Shown here piece after piece: positions 53,461-62,783 of a stretch of DNA of 64,000 nt. A model generated the notes under the pieces. The model did not search any database. It worked only from the letters and a program-made list of their open reading frames with translations, and was not told the origin of the DNA. The translations under genes were made by a program, and so were the position numbers. Location of the stretch: positions 62,001-126,000 of the forward strand of contig NZ_BAAAUN010000001.1 of assembly GCF_039533965.1 (NCBI RefSeq). Direction: 5' to 3'. Numbering within the stretch: position 1 is the stretch's first letter; every line of letters begins with the position of its first letter. Source of the stretch: Microbacterium luteolum (GTDB lineage Bacteria; Actinomycetota; Actinomycetes; Actinomycetales; Microbacteriaceae).

Positions 53461-54312
53461 ATGACTGCCCTCCTGCCTGCGTCGCGCGCTGCCGACGCCC
53501 CGAGATCGGCGGGCCTGGCACAGGCCGTGCGACTCGAGGGCATCGAGCGGGCGTTCCCGCTGCCGCAGGGACGCCGCGAGGTCCTCCGCAGCGTCGACCT
53601 CGATGTCGCCGCTGGTGAGATCGTCGCCGTCGTCGGTCCGTCCGGATGCGGCAAGTCGACCCTCCTCCGTCTTGTCGGCGGACTGGACACCCCGACCAGC
53701 GGCAGCATCCGCCTCGACGGCACCGGCGTCGCCGACGTCGATGAGCGCACCGCGATCGCCTTCCAGGAGCCGCGACTGCTGCCCTGGCGCACCCTGGCGC
53801 AGAACGTCGAACTCGGTCTCCCTCGCGGCACCGCTCGCCGACCGGGGCGCGAGCGCGTGCGTGAGCTGCTGCATCTCGTCGGTCTCGAGCACGCGGCGGA
53901 TCAGCGTCCTCGCGAGGTCTCCGGCGGTATGGCGCAGCGCGCCTCGCTCGCCAGGGCCCTGGCGCGCAACCCCGGGGTGCTCCTCCTCGACGAGCCGTTC
54001 GGCGCCCTCGACGCGCTCACTCGTCTTCGCATGCACGACCTGCTGCTGAAGATCCACGCCGCCGAGCCCACCACGATCCTCCTCGTCACCCACGATGTCG
54101 AAGAGGCCCTCTATCTCGCCGATCGCGTGCTGCTGCTGCGCACGCTGACCGGAGACACCGGCGATGCCGCGCCCTCGATCGCCCGAACGGTCGCCGTGCC
54201 CGGCATCCGCCCCCGAGACCGCGCCGATCGCGGCCTCGCCGACCTGCGCGCCGAGCTCCTCGAAGGACTCGGCGTCGACACCCACCACCGCATCACCGAG
54301 GAGACCCGATGA
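53461..54312 (+). CDS. ssuB: ABC transporter ATP-binding protein (aliphatic sulfonate/nitrate/taurine type)
   Basis: This ATPase (283 residues) drives an importer. Walker A is GPSGCGKST at 59-67, signature SGGMAQ at 154-159, and Walker B LLLDEPFGALDALTR near 173. FQEPRLLPWRTLAQNV is the Q-loop of the sulfonate/nitrate/taurine (SsuB/NrtD/TauB) group. The start could be ATG 53461 or ATG 53452; 53461 is chosen for fit to homologue length. Its stop overlaps the binding-protein start by four bases. The exact substrate is not proven. Confidence 0.88.
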   Translation: MTALLPASRAADAPRSAGLAQAVRLEGIERAFPLPQGRREVLRSVDLDVAAGEIVAVVGPSGCGKSTLLRLVGGLDTPTSGSIRLDGTGVADVDERTAIAFQEPRLLPWRTLAQNVELGLPRGTARRPGRERVRELLHLVGLEHAADQRPREVSGGMAQRASLARALARNPGVLLLDEPFGALDALTRLRMHDLLLKIHAAEPTTILLVTHDVEEALYLADRVLLLRTLTGDTGDAAPSIARTVAVPGIRPRDRADRGLADLRAELLEGLGVDTHHRITEETR

Positions 54313-55355
54313 GCACCATCACCCGCCGAATCATCCCCGCGATCGCCATCGCCGGGACGATGATGCTCGTCGCGACCGGCTGCGTCGCCGGCGAGAACGC
54401 CAAGGCCGATGCGCCTGAGAAGGACAGCACCGCGGAAGCAACGGAGTGGTCGGCCGACACGCTGTCCATCGACTTCGCCACATACAACCCACTCAGCCTC
54501 GTCATCAAGGACCAGGGCATCCTTGAGGACATCCTCGGCGACGACGTCGAGGTCGAGTGGATCCAGTCCGCCGGCTCCAACAAGGCCAACGAGCTGCTGC
54601 GCTCGGGTTCGGTCGACGTCGGCTCCACCGCGGGTTCCGCCGCGCTCCTCGCCCGTGCCAACGGCTCGCCGATCCAGGTCATCGACATCTTCTCGCAGCC
54701 CGAGTGGTCGGCGATCGTCGTCGGCCCTGACAGCGACATCACCTCCGTGGAGGACCTCAAGGGCAAGTCGGTCGCCGCGACCAAGGGCACCGACCCCTAC
54801 TTCTTCCTCCTCCAGGCGCTCGAGGAGGGCGGCCTCTCGCTCTCCGACGTCGAAGTGCAGAACCTGCAGCACGCCGACGGTCGCGCCGCCCTCGACGGCG
54901 GATCTGTCGCCGCCTGGGCAGGGCTCGACCCGATCATGGCCGCAGCGGAGGCGGAATCGGGCGACAAGCTCATCTACCGCAACGTCGACTTCAACACGTA
55001 CGGCTTCCTGAACGCCACCGAGGACTTCATCACGAACCACCCCGACCTGGCGCAGGCCGTCGTCGACGCCTACGAGAAGGCGCGCGAGTGGGCGCTCGAG
55101 AACCCCGAGGAGACGGCGGCGCTGCTCGCCGAGGTCGCCGGCATCGACATCGACGTGGCGACCACGGTCATCGAGGAGCGTTCGAACCTCGACGTCAGCG
55201 GCGTCCCCGGTGACGACCAGATCAAGGTTCTCGAGAAGATCGCTCCGGTCCTCGTCGAATCGGGCGATGTGCAGGGCGGCAAGGACTCCGTCGACAAGGC
55301 GCTCTCATCGATCGTGAACTCGACGTTCGCCGAGAAGGCGGTCGGCGGCGAGTGA
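54309..55355 (+). CDS. ssuA: ABC transporter substrate-binding lipoprotein (sulfonate type)
   Basis: This 348-residue binding protein has a lipobox (VATGC, C25) and a periplasmic-binding fold of the SsuA/ThiY/TauA kind. Landmarks are SAGSNKANELLRSGSVDVGSTAGSAALLARANG, DLKGKSVAATKGTDPYFFLLQALEEGGLSLSDVEVQNL and WAGLDPIMAAAEAESGDKL. It captures sulfonate-like compounds outside the membrane. It is translationally coupled to ssuB and ssuC by overlaps. The substrate may be an alkanesulfonate or a related sulfur compound. Confidence 0.88.
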   Translation: MSTITRRIIPAIAIAGTMMLVATGCVAGENAKADAPEKDSTAEATEWSADTLSIDFATYNPLSLVIKDQGILEDILGDDVEVEWIQSAGSNKANELLRSGSVDVGSTAGSAALLARANGSPIQVIDIFSQPEWSAIVVGPDSDITSVEDLKGKSVAATKGTDPYFFLLQALEEGGLSLSDVEVQNLQHADGRAALDGGSVAAWAGLDPIMAAAEAESGDKLIYRNVDFNTYGFLNATEDFITNHPDLAQAVVDAYEKAREWALENPEETAALLAEVAGIDIDVATTVIEERSNLDVSGVPGDDQIKVLEKIAPVLVESGDVQGGKDSVDKALSSIVNSTFAEKAVGGE

Positions 55356-56212
55356 CCGCTCCCGACCAGCGGGTCATCGTCCCTGCGGATTCGAGAGAGG
55401 CTCTCGACGTCGCGAAGGGGGTGCGACGGCGCCCGGATGCCGGTGCGCGCCGCTCCTGGGACCGCTCGGCCGTGCGCATCCTCGCCGGACTCGTGCTGCC
55501 CGCCATCATCCTGGTCGCCTGGCAGGTCGTCACGACATCCGGGCTCATCGAGCCGTACCGCCTCCCTGCGCCGGCGTCGGTCTTCCTCGCGGGCGTCGAG
55601 CTGGCTGAGACCGGCCAGCTCTGGACACACATCGCGATCTCGGTGCAGCGTGTTCTACTCGGCTTCGCGATCGGGTCCGTGATCGGCCTCGCCGTCGCAG
55701 GTCTGGTCGGACTGTCACGGCTGGGCGACGTGCTCCTCAGCCCGACGCTCGCTGCACTGCGAGCCGTACCGTCTCTCGCCTGGGTGCCTCTTCTCATCCT
55801 GTGGATGCAGATCGGTGAGGAATCCAAGGTCACGCTCATCGCTATCGGAGCCTTCTTCCCGGTGTACACGACCGTCGCCTCGGCGCTGCGCCACGTCGAC
55901 CCGCACCTCGTCGAGGCCGGACGATCGTTCAGCCTGCACGGCTGGTCGCTGTTCCGGACCGTGCAGCTGCCCGCCGTCGTGCCCTCGGTCGTCTCCGGCC
56001 TGCGCCTCGCGCTCGCCCAGGCCTGGCTCTTCCTCGTCGCGGCGGAGCTGATCGCCTCGTCGATGGGGCTCGGCTTCCTGCTGACCGACTCGCAGAGCAC
56101 CGGCCGTGTCGACCGCATCCTGCTCTCCATCGTGCTGCTGGCTCTGCTCGGAACCATCACGAACGGCATCCTCGCGCTGCTGGAGAAGTACCTGCTCAGA
56201 AGATGGACGTGA
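55352..56212 (+). CDS. ssuC: ABC transporter permease (sulfonate type)
   Basis: This 286-residue permease has six membrane helices and the inner-membrane EAA loop (VEAGRSFSLHGWSLFRTVQLPAVVPSVVSGLRLALAQAWLFLVAAEL), which contacts SsuB. The GTG start overlaps the ssuA stop. Its 3' end overlaps the acetyl-CoA synthetase start by ten bases. With ssuB and ssuA it makes a complete importer. No monooxygenase (ssuD) follows, so desulfonation must be encoded elsewhere if the substrate is a sulfonate. Confidence 0.88.
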   Translation: MTAPDQRVIVPADSREALDVAKGVRRRPDAGARRSWDRSAVRILAGLVLPAIILVAWQVVTTSGLIEPYRLPAPASVFLAGVELAETGQLWTHIAISVQRVLLGFAIGSVIGLAVAGLVGLSRLGDVLLSPTLAALRAVPSLAWVPLLILWMQIGEESKVTLIAIGAFFPVYTTVASALRHVDPHLVEAGRSFSLHGWSLFRTVQLPAVVPSVVSGLRLALAQAWLFLVAAELIASSMGLGFLLTDSQSTGRVDRILLSIVLLALLGTITNGILALLEKYLLRRWT

Positions 56213-58221
56213 CCGTGACAGAAGCCCGACTCCAGGAGTCGCGTGTCTATGCGCCTCCTGCCGGCTTCGACGAGCAGGCGAACATCGGCGTCGAGGCGTA
56301 CGAGCGCGCCACCGCCGACCCGATCGCGTTCTGGGAGGATGCCGCGCGACGGCTCGATTGGTTCGAGCCGTGGCACACCGCGCACGAGTGGGAGCCGCCG
56401 ACCGATGGAGCGATCCCCGCGGCGCGCTGGTTCCTCGGCGGCACGCTCAACGTCGCGTACAACTGCGTCGACCGGCACGTCGCCGCGGGCCGCGGAGACA
56501 AGGTCGCCCTCCACTTCGAGGGCGAGCCCGGCGATCGCGCCTCGGTCACCTACGCGGATCTGCAGCGCCGCGTGTCCCAGGCGGCGAACGCGCTCCTCGC
56601 ACTCGGCATCCGCCCCGGCGATCGCGTGGTCATCTACCTCCCGGTGCTCGTCGAGACCGTGGTGGTCACGCTCGCCTGCGCGCGCATCGGCGCCGTGCAC
56701 TCGCTTGTCTTCGGCGGGTTCTCGGCCGAGGCCGTGCGCTTCCGGCTGGAGGACACCGGGGCCAAGCTGCTCGTCACGAGCGACGGACAGTTCCGCCGGG
56801 GCACGGCCACCGAGGTGAAGTCGACCGCCGACATCGCCGCGGCCGACCTGCCCGACCTCGAGCACGTCCTCGTGCTGCGCCGGACCGGCCAGGACGTCCC
56901 CTGGACCGAGGGGCGGGACGTCTGGTGGCACGACGTCGTCGACACGGCCTCCACCGAGCACCAGGCGCAGCCGTTCGCCGCCGAGCATCCGCTCTTCATC
57001 ATCTACACCTCCGGGACGACCGGGAAGCCGAAGGGACTCGTCCACACCTCGGGCGGCTACCTGACGCACGCGAGCTGGGCGCACTGGGCGCACTTCGACG
57101 CGAAGCCCGACGACGTGCACTGGTGCACGGCCGACCTCGCGTGGGTGACCGCGCACACCTACGAGATCTACGGTCCGCTCTCGAACGGCCTCACCCAGGT
57201 CATCTACGAGGGAACGCCCGATGCGCCGCACCGGGAGCGCCACCTCGAGATCATCGAGCGCTACGGCGTCACCGTCTACTACACCGCGCCGACGCTGATC
57301 CGCACCTTCATGACCTGGTTCGGCGCCGACCTGCCGACCGGGCACGACCTCTCCACGTTGCGCCTGCTGGGAACCGTCGGCGAGGCCATCAACCCCGAGG
57401 CGTGGGTGTGGTTCCGCCGGAACTTCGGCCGCGACGAGCTGCCGATCGTCGACACGTGGTGGCAGTCCGAGACGGGTGCGGCGATGATCGCTCCGCTGCC
57501 GGGGGTCACGAGCCTCAAGCCGGGCTCGGCGACCGTTCCGCTGCCGGGCATCGACGTCGCCGTGGTCGACGAGCAGGGACGCGAGGTCGCTCCTGGGCGG
57601 TCGGGCACGCTGGTCGTGCGGCGGCCCTGGCCGGGGATGGCGCGCACGGTGTGGGGGAATCCGCAGCGGTACCGTGACGCCTACTGGTCGGCGTACGCCG
57701 GACACGGCGAGTTCGGCGGTTACTACGTCGCCGGCGATGGAGCCACCCGCGACGTCGACGGATACATCTGGATCCTCGGACGCCTCGACGACGTGGTCAA
57801 CGTCTCGGGGCACCGGCTCTCGACCATCGAGATCGAATCCGCGCTCGTCGCCCACGACACGGTCGGCGAGGCGGGCTCCGCCGGAGTCGCCGATCCGGTC
57901 ACCGGCCAGGCCGTCGTCGCGTTCGTGACGCCGTCGGGTCGCGCCGAGGTGACGCCGTCCGATCTCCGCGCCCAGGTCGCGCAGGCCATCGGACCCGTCG
58001 CCAAGCCGAAGCACGTCGTAGTGGTCCCCGACCTCCCCAAGACGCGTTCGGGCAAGATCATGCGCCGACTGCTGGCACAGTTGTGGGAGGCCGAGCAGGA
58101 TCGCCGCGCCGGCCGCGAACCGCAGGCGCTCGGCGACACCACTTCGCTGCAGAACCCCTGGGCCGTCGACGACATCGCCGACGTGCTCGCTGCCGCCGAA
58201 CTCACCCCACGGTCTCACTGA
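56203..58221 (+). CDS. acsA: Acetyl-CoA synthetase (acetate:CoA ligase, AMP-forming)
   Basis: This ANL-family ligase (672 residues) activates acetate, or a similar short acid, to acetyl-CoA through acetyl-AMP. Landmarks are YTSGTTGKPKG (from residue 268), WCTADLAWVTAHTYEIYGPL, DTWWQSETG, and the C-terminal TRSGKIMRR with acetylatable lysine K618. Length matches acetyl-CoA synthetase. It sits between an ABC importer and O-acetylhomoserine sulfhydrylase, whose reaction frees acetate, so it may recycle that acetate. The start could also be GTG 56215. The last residues of ssuC overlap it. Confidence 0.9.
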   Translation: MDVTVTEARLQESRVYAPPAGFDEQANIGVEAYERATADPIAFWEDAARRLDWFEPWHTAHEWEPPTDGAIPAARWFLGGTLNVAYNCVDRHVAAGRGDKVALHFEGEPGDRASVTYADLQRRVSQAANALLALGIRPGDRVVIYLPVLVETVVVTLACARIGAVHSLVFGGFSAEAVRFRLEDTGAKLLVTSDGQFRRGTATEVKSTADIAAADLPDLEHVLVLRRTGQDVPWTEGRDVWWHDVVDTASTEHQAQPFAAEHPLFIIYTSGTTGKPKGLVHTSGGYLTHASWAHWAHFDAKPDDVHWCTADLAWVTAHTYEIYGPLSNGLTQVIYEGTPDAPHRERHLEIIERYGVTVYYTAPTLIRTFMTWFGADLPTGHDLSTLRLLGTVGEAINPEAWVWFRRNFGRDELPIVDTWWQSETGAAMIAPLPGVTSLKPGSATVPLPGIDVAVVDEQGREVAPGRSGTLVVRRPWPGMARTVWGNPQRYRDAYWSAYAGHGEFGGYYVAGDGATRDVDGYIWILGRLDDVVNVSGHRLSTIEIESALVAHDTVGEAGSAGVADPVTGQAVVAFVTPSGRAEVTPSDLRAQVAQAIGPVAKPKHVVVVPDLPKTRSGKIMRRLLAQLWEAEQDRRAGREPQALGDTTSLQNPWAVDDIADVLAAAELTPRSH

Positions 58222-58242
58222 CCACCCCGAACTGAGGACAGC

Positions 58243-59547
58243 ATGACGGAAGAACACCGCTTCGGATTCCGAACCAGGGCCCTCCACGCGGGCGGGACCC
58301 CCGACGCGTCGACCGGCGCCCGCGCCGTGCCGATCTACCAGACGACCTCGTTCGTCTTCGACGACGCCGCGGATGCCGGGAACCTGTTCGCCCTGCAGAA
58401 GTACGGCAACATCTACTCGCGCATCGGCAACCCGACGGTCGCTGCCCTGGAGGAGCGCCTGGCCTCGCTCGAGGGCGGCATCGGCGCGGTCGCGACGGCA
58501 TCCGGGATGAGCGCGGAGTTCATCACCTTCGCCGCACTCGTCGGCGCAGGGGACCACGTGGTCGCTGCCGCGCAGCTCTACGGCGGCACGGTGACGCAGC
58601 TCGACGTGACTCTTCGGCGCTTCGGCGTCGAGACCACCTTCGTCGCTTCGACCGATCCCGCCGACTACGCCGCCGCGATCCGGCCGGAGACCAAGGTCGT
58701 GTACGTCGAGATGATCGGCAACCCCTCGGGGGAGATCGCCGACATCGAAGGACTGGCCGCCGTCGCGCATGAGGCGGGAGTGCCTCTCGTCGTGGATGCG
58801 ACGCTGGCGACGCCGTACCTGGCTCGTCCACTCGAGCACGGTGCCGACATCGTGATCCATTCGGTGACGAAGTTCCTCGGCGGTCACGGCACGACCCTCG
58901 GCGGCGTGGTGATCGAGAAGGGCACGTTCGACTGGGGCAACGGCAAGTTCCCGCAGATGACCGAGCCCGTCGAGTCCTACGGCGGCATCAAGTGGTGGGA
59001 CAACTTCGGCGAGTACGGCTTCCTGACCAAGCTGCGCTCCGAGCAGCTGCGCGACATCGGCCCGGCGCTGAGCCCGCAGTCCGCGTTCAACCTGCTCCAG
59101 GGCGTCGAGACGCTGCCGCAGCGGATCGACGCGCACCTCGCGAACGCGCGCGTCGTGGCTGACTGGCTCGCGTCCGACCCGCGGGTCGCGTATGTCACGT
59201 GGGCCGGACTCGAGGGACATCCGCACCACGAGCGCGCCGCGAAGTACCTCCCGCTCGGGCCCGGCTCGGTCTTCGCGTTCGGCGTCGCCGCGGAGGACGG
59301 CCGTGCGGCGGGGGAGACGCTGATCGAGAACCTGCAGCTCGCCTCGCACCTCGCGAACATCGGGGATGCGCGTACGCTCGTGATCCACCCCGCATCCACG
59401 ACCCACCGCCAGCTCACCGAGGAGCAGCTCGTGGCTGCAGGCGTGCGGCCCGACCTCATCCGCATCTCGGTGGGACTCGAGGACGCGGACGACATCATCT
59501 GGGACCTCGATCAGGCCCTCACGACGGCGACGGGACAGAACCGATGA
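58243..59547 (+). CDS. metY: O-acetylhomoserine sulfhydrylase
   Basis: This PLP-dependent gamma-replacement enzyme (434 residues) makes homocysteine from O-acetylhomoserine and sulfide and frees acetate. Landmarks are TRALHAGGTPDASTGARAVPIYQTTSFVF, YSRIGNPTVAALEERLASLEGG, the PLP lysine K210 in HSVTKFLGGHGTTLGG, and WDNFGEYGFLTKLRSEQLRDIG, which marks the O-acetylhomoserine rather than cystathionine branch. The final LIRISVGLED is typical. It lies 21 bases after acsA and overlaps the CoA-binding protein by four. Confidence 0.94.
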   Translation: MTEEHRFGFRTRALHAGGTPDASTGARAVPIYQTTSFVFDDAADAGNLFALQKYGNIYSRIGNPTVAALEERLASLEGGIGAVATASGMSAEFITFAALVGAGDHVVAAAQLYGGTVTQLDVTLRRFGVETTFVASTDPADYAAAIRPETKVVYVEMIGNPSGEIADIEGLAAVAHEAGVPLVVDATLATPYLARPLEHGADIVIHSVTKFLGGHGTTLGGVVIEKGTFDWGNGKFPQMTEPVESYGGIKWWDNFGEYGFLTKLRSEQLRDIGPALSPQSAFNLLQGVETLPQRIDAHLANARVVADWLASDPRVAYVTWAGLEGHPHHERAAKYLPLGPGSVFAFGVAAEDGRAAGETLIENLQLASHLANIGDARTLVIHPASTTHRQLTEEQLVAAGVRPDLIRISVGLEDADDIIWDLDQALTTATGQNR

Positions 59548-60125
59548 GCGCGACGAACACTCCGGCGGATGCCTGCGTCGTTCCGGCCGTGACGGATGCC
59601 GCCGCGTGCGCGCTGCCCGGTGTCACGCCTGCCGTGGCGGGGCGGACGTGGGTCGGACCGAATCAGCAGGAGCGGTTCGCACTGCTCCGCCGGGCGAAGT
59701 CCGTGGCGATCGTCGGCGCGTCGAACAACCCGGCGCGCGCGTCGTTCTTCGTCGCGACGTACCTGCTGTCGAGCACCGCCTACGACGTGTACCTCGTGAA
59801 CCCGCGCGAGACCGAGATCCTCGGTCAGCCCGTGTACGCCTCCCTCGCCGACCTCCCCGTCGTGCCCGACGTCGTCGACGTGTTCCGTCGCCACGACGAT
59901 CTCCCGGGCGTCGCGCAGGAGGCGATCGACGTCGGCGCGAAGGCGCTCTGGCTGCAGCTCGGCTCGTGGAATGAGGAGGCCGCCGCCCGTGCGGAAGAGG
60001 CAGGGCTCTCGGTCGTCATGGATCGCTGCATCAAGATCGAGCATGCGCGATTCCACGGCGGGCTCCACCTGGCGGGCTTCGACACCGGAGTGATCAGCTC
60101 CCGTCGCCAGCTCCTGTCGCGGTGA
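59544..60125 (+). CDS. CoA-binding protein (YccU type)
   Basis: This 193-residue protein has the Rossmann CoA-binding domain, with AKSVAIVGASNNPARASFFVATYLL, VYLVNPRETEILGQPVYASLADLP and VVDVFRRHDDLPG. VMDRCIKIEHARF is a further family motif. Its function is unknown in general; members bind CoA or an acyl-CoA. It ends an operon built around acetyl-CoA and sulfur, so it may sense or handle CoA esters there. The start overlaps metY by four bases. Confidence 0.85.
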   Translation: MSATNTPADACVVPAVTDAAACALPGVTPAVAGRTWVGPNQQERFALLRRAKSVAIVGASNNPARASFFVATYLLSSTAYDVYLVNPRETEILGQPVYASLADLPVVPDVVDVFRRHDDLPGVAQEAIDVGAKALWLQLGSWNEEAAARAEEAGLSVVMDRCIKIEHARFHGGLHLAGFDTGVISSRRQLLSR

Positions 60126-60145
60126 GGTCGGAAGCCTCCGAACTC

Positions 60146-60151
60146 TAGACT
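60146..60151 (+). promoter_or_regulatory. -10 element of coaE (leaderless)
   Basis: TAGACT, six bases before ATG 60158. Confidence 0.55.
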
Positions 60152-60157
60152 GGCCGC

Positions 60158-60757
60158 ATGCCTCTCATCGCACTCACCGGCGGCATCGCGTCCGGGAAGT
60201 CGACCATCGCGCGACGCCTGGCGGAGCGCGGAGCGATCATCGTCGACGCCGATCAGATCGTGCGCGACGTGCAGTCTCCCGGTTCGCCGGTGCTGGCACG
60301 CATCGCGGAGGCCTTCGGCCCCGAGGTCATCACCTCGGAGGGCGCCCTCGATCGGGCAGCGCTCGGCGCCAGGGCGTTCGGCGACCCCGAGCTCCTGAAG
60401 CAGCTGAACGCCATCGTCCACCCCGCGGTGCGGGAGGAGTCGCAGCGGCGGTTCGAGGAGGCCTTCGCCGACGACGCGCAGGCCGTGGTCGTGTACGACG
60501 TCCCGCTGCTCGTCGAGGCCAGGGTCGATGATCCGTGGGACCTGATCGTCGTCGCCCATGCGCCGGCATCCGTACGACGGGATCGACTGGTCGAGCTGCG
60601 AGGTATGGACGAGAAGGCTGCCCAGGAGCGGATCGACGCGCAGGTCTCCGATGAGAAGCGCCTGGCGATCGCCGATGTCGTGATCGACACGGCGGGCGAT
60701 ATCGCGGAGACGCACGCGCAGACCGACGCCCTCTGGGAGCGGATCCGGGGGCAGTGA
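60158..60757 (+). CDS. coaE: Dephospho-CoA kinase
   Basis: CoaE (199 residues) phosphorylates the 3'-OH of dephospho-CoA in the last CoA biosynthesis step. The P-loop GGIASGKS (8-15), DADQIVRDV, a LIVVAHAPASVRRDRLVELRG region and VVIDTAGD are typical of P-loop dephospho-CoA kinases. The actinobacterial C-terminal UPF0157 extension is absent. A -10 six bases upstream sets the start. It overlaps the MFS gene by four bases. Confidence 0.95.
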   Translation: MPLIALTGGIASGKSTIARRLAERGAIIVDADQIVRDVQSPGSPVLARIAEAFGPEVITSEGALDRAALGARAFGDPELLKQLNAIVHPAVREESQRRFEEAFADDAQAVVVYDVPLLVEARVDDPWDLIVVAHAPASVRRDRLVELRGMDEKAAQERIDAQVSDEKRLAIADVVIDTAGDIAETHAQTDALWERIRGQ

Positions 60758-61965
60758 CCTTCTCCGGCCACGCGCCAGGATCCCGCGAGTACCGGCGCCT
60801 CATCATCGGCCTGTTCTTCGCCGGGATCGCGACCTTCGCGCAGTTGTACTCGGCGCAGGCCGTGCTTCCGCAGATCTCGGCGGACCTCGCTGTCAGTCCC
60901 GCGACGGCGGCGCTCAGCGTGTCGGCCGCGACGCTCGGTCTGGCCCTGGCCGTCATCCCGTGGTCGACGGTCGCCGATCGCATCGGGCGGGTGCCGGCCA
61001 TGGCGACGGGTGTGCTCACCGCGACCCTGTTCGGTCTCGTGGCCCCGCTGAGCGGCGAGATCACCGTGCTCCTCGCGTTGCGGTTCGCGGAGGGCGTCGC
61101 GCTCGGGGCGGTCCCGGCTGTCGCCCTCGCCTACCTCAGCGAGGAGGTCGAGGGGCGCCACGCCGCCACGGCGGCGGGGAGCTATATCGCCGGCACGACC
61201 GTCGGCGGTCTGCTCGGGCGCATCGTGTCCGGCATCGTGGGAGAGTTCGGCGGGTGGCAGGCCGGCGTCCTGAGCGTCGCAGTGCTGTGCGCGGCGGCCG
61301 CTGTGCTCTTCCTCTGGCTCACACCCCGCGCAAGGGGATTCGTGCCGGGGCGCCTGCGAGACGTCCGCGGCCCCGGCATCCGGGAGCGGCTGCGCGCGCC
61401 GCTGCGCTCCACCCTGCAGTGGGCGCTGTACGCACAGGGCTTCCTGCTGATGGGCGCCTTCGTCGCGGTCTACAACTATCTGGGGTTCCATCTCTCGGCG
61501 GAGCCGTTCGACCTTCCCTCGTGGCTGGTGACCCTGCTCTTCCTCGCGTATCTCTCCGGCACCGTGTCGTCGCCGTGGGCGGGCGCCCTCGCATCCCGGG
61601 TCGGTCGCTTCCCGGTGCTGCTCGTATCGATCGGCGTCATGGCGGCAGGCGCGGGTCTGCTGCTCGTCCCCGTCGCGGCCGTGGTGCTCGGGGGACTCCT
61701 GCTGTTCACTGCCGGCTTCTTCGGCGCACACGCCGTGGCCTCGGGATGGACGCCGGTCGCTGCGGATCCGGCGAGCAGGGCGCAGGCCTCGTCGCTCTAC
61801 TACTTCGCGTACTACGCGGGTTCCAGCCTCTTCGGCTGGCTGCTCGGCCTCGTCTTCGGTGCGGCGAGCTGGAGCTGGTTCGTGGCGGCCGTCGTGGCGA
61901 TGTGCGCCGCTGCCGCCCTCGCCGCCTGGTCGGCCCTGCGAGGAGTCCCGACCGGTCGAGGATGA
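60754..61965 (+). CDS. MFS transporter
   Basis: This 403-residue major facilitator protein has about 12 helices. Motif A-like sequence is VADRIGRVPAMATGVL between helices 2 and 3, and LAYLSEEVEGRHAATAAGSYIAGTTVGGLLGRIV fits a drug/metabolite efflux subfamily. Its substrate cannot be read from the sequence. The GTG start at 60754 overlaps coaE by four bases, and its end overlaps the following GNAT gene by four bases, so they form a three-gene unit. Confidence 0.88.
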   Translation: MTFSGHAPGSREYRRLIIGLFFAGIATFAQLYSAQAVLPQISADLAVSPATAALSVSAATLGLALAVIPWSTVADRIGRVPAMATGVLTATLFGLVAPLSGEITVLLALRFAEGVALGAVPAVALAYLSEEVEGRHAATAAGSYIAGTTVGGLLGRIVSGIVGEFGGWQAGVLSVAVLCAAAAVLFLWLTPRARGFVPGRLRDVRGPGIRERLRAPLRSTLQWALYAQGFLLMGAFVAVYNYLGFHLSAEPFDLPSWLVTLLFLAYLSGTVSSPWAGALASRVGRFPVLLVSIGVMAAGAGLLLVPVAAVVLGGLLLFTAGFFGAHAVASGWTPVAADPASRAQASSLYYFAYYAGSSLFGWLLGLVFGAASWSWFVAAVVAMCAAAALAAWSALRGVPTGRG

Positions 61966-62783
61966 CGTTCAGGCTCTGGGAGGATCGTCCCATGCAGCAG
62001 GAATATCTCGAGGCCTACGACAGCGAGCTGCGCACCGGCGCGGAGATCACGAACGCCCTCCAGGTGACTCAGCACGGTCCCCTGCATCTCGCGACCCTGC
62101 CCGGCGGTCAGGGGTTCATCACCTACGCGGATCTCGGGGGAGCGGATGCCGACGGCATCGCCGCCCTGGTGGACGCGTCCGTCACGCACTTCCTCGGGCT
62201 GGGCGGTATCGCCGCGGTCGAGTGGAAGACGCGTGGGCACGACCGTGCTCCCGGGTTGCACGACAACCTCGTCGGCCGGGGCTTCGTGCCAGAGGATCCG
62301 GAATCGATCATGATCGGCGAGGCTCGTCTGCTCGCGCAGGCCGTCGAGATCCCCGCGAGCGTGGAGATCCGGCGCGCACGGACCGACGCGGACGTGCTCG
62401 CCGCCGGCGAGATGCAGGGGCAGGTGTTCGCCGACGCGGATTGGCGTGCGCGTGCGGAGGCGCTCATCGCCCGTCTGCGGGCGGACGACGCGGTCGAACT
62501 GTGGATCGCGGTGTCGGAGGGCGCGGTGGTGAGCGCCGGTCGGCTGGAGCCCGTCGCCGGAACGGCCTTCGCCGGCCTCTGGGGTGGTGCCACGCGGCCC
62601 GAATGGCGCGGCCGGAGCATCTACCGAGCGCTCACGGCGGCGCGGGCACGGTCGGCTCTGGATCGTGGGTTCCGTTACCTGCAGTCGGACTCGACCGAGT
62701 TCTCCCGTCCGATCCTCGAGCGGTCGGGGCTCGTGAAGGTCTCGACGACGACTCCCTACGTCTGGACGCGGCCCTCGGACTGA
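61962..62783 (+). CDS. GNAT-family N-acetyltransferase (two-domain)
   Basis: This 273-residue protein has an N-terminal part (about 1-125) that is not typical GNAT, and a C-terminal GNAT domain with GGATRPEWRGRSIYRALTAARA (acetyl-CoA loop) and FSRPILERSGLVKVSTTTPYVW. The substrate is unknown. ATG 61962 overlaps the MFS stop. Its 3' end overlaps the convergent DUF4126 gene by 28 bases. Confidence 0.82.
   Translation: MTFRLWEDRPMQQEYLEAYDSELRTGAEITNALQVTQHGPLHLATLPGGQGFITYADLGGADADGIAALVDASVTHFLGLGGIAAVEWKTRGHDRAPGLHDNLVGRGFVPEDPESIMIGEARLLAQAVEIPASVEIRRARTDADVLAAGEMQGQVFADADWRARAEALIARLRADDAVELWIAVSEGAVVSAGRLEPVAGTAFAGLWGGATRPEWRGRSIYRALTAARARSALDRGFRYLQSDSTEFSRPILERSGLVKVSTTTPYVWTRPSD

Noticed and set aside
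55222..59406. A very long antisense open frame (about 1394 codons) opposite ssuC-acsA-metY
   Set aside because: It lacks a recognisable domain, is rich in Arg/Gly/Asp/Val as expected for a shadow frame in high-GC DNA, and lies opposite well-identified genes.
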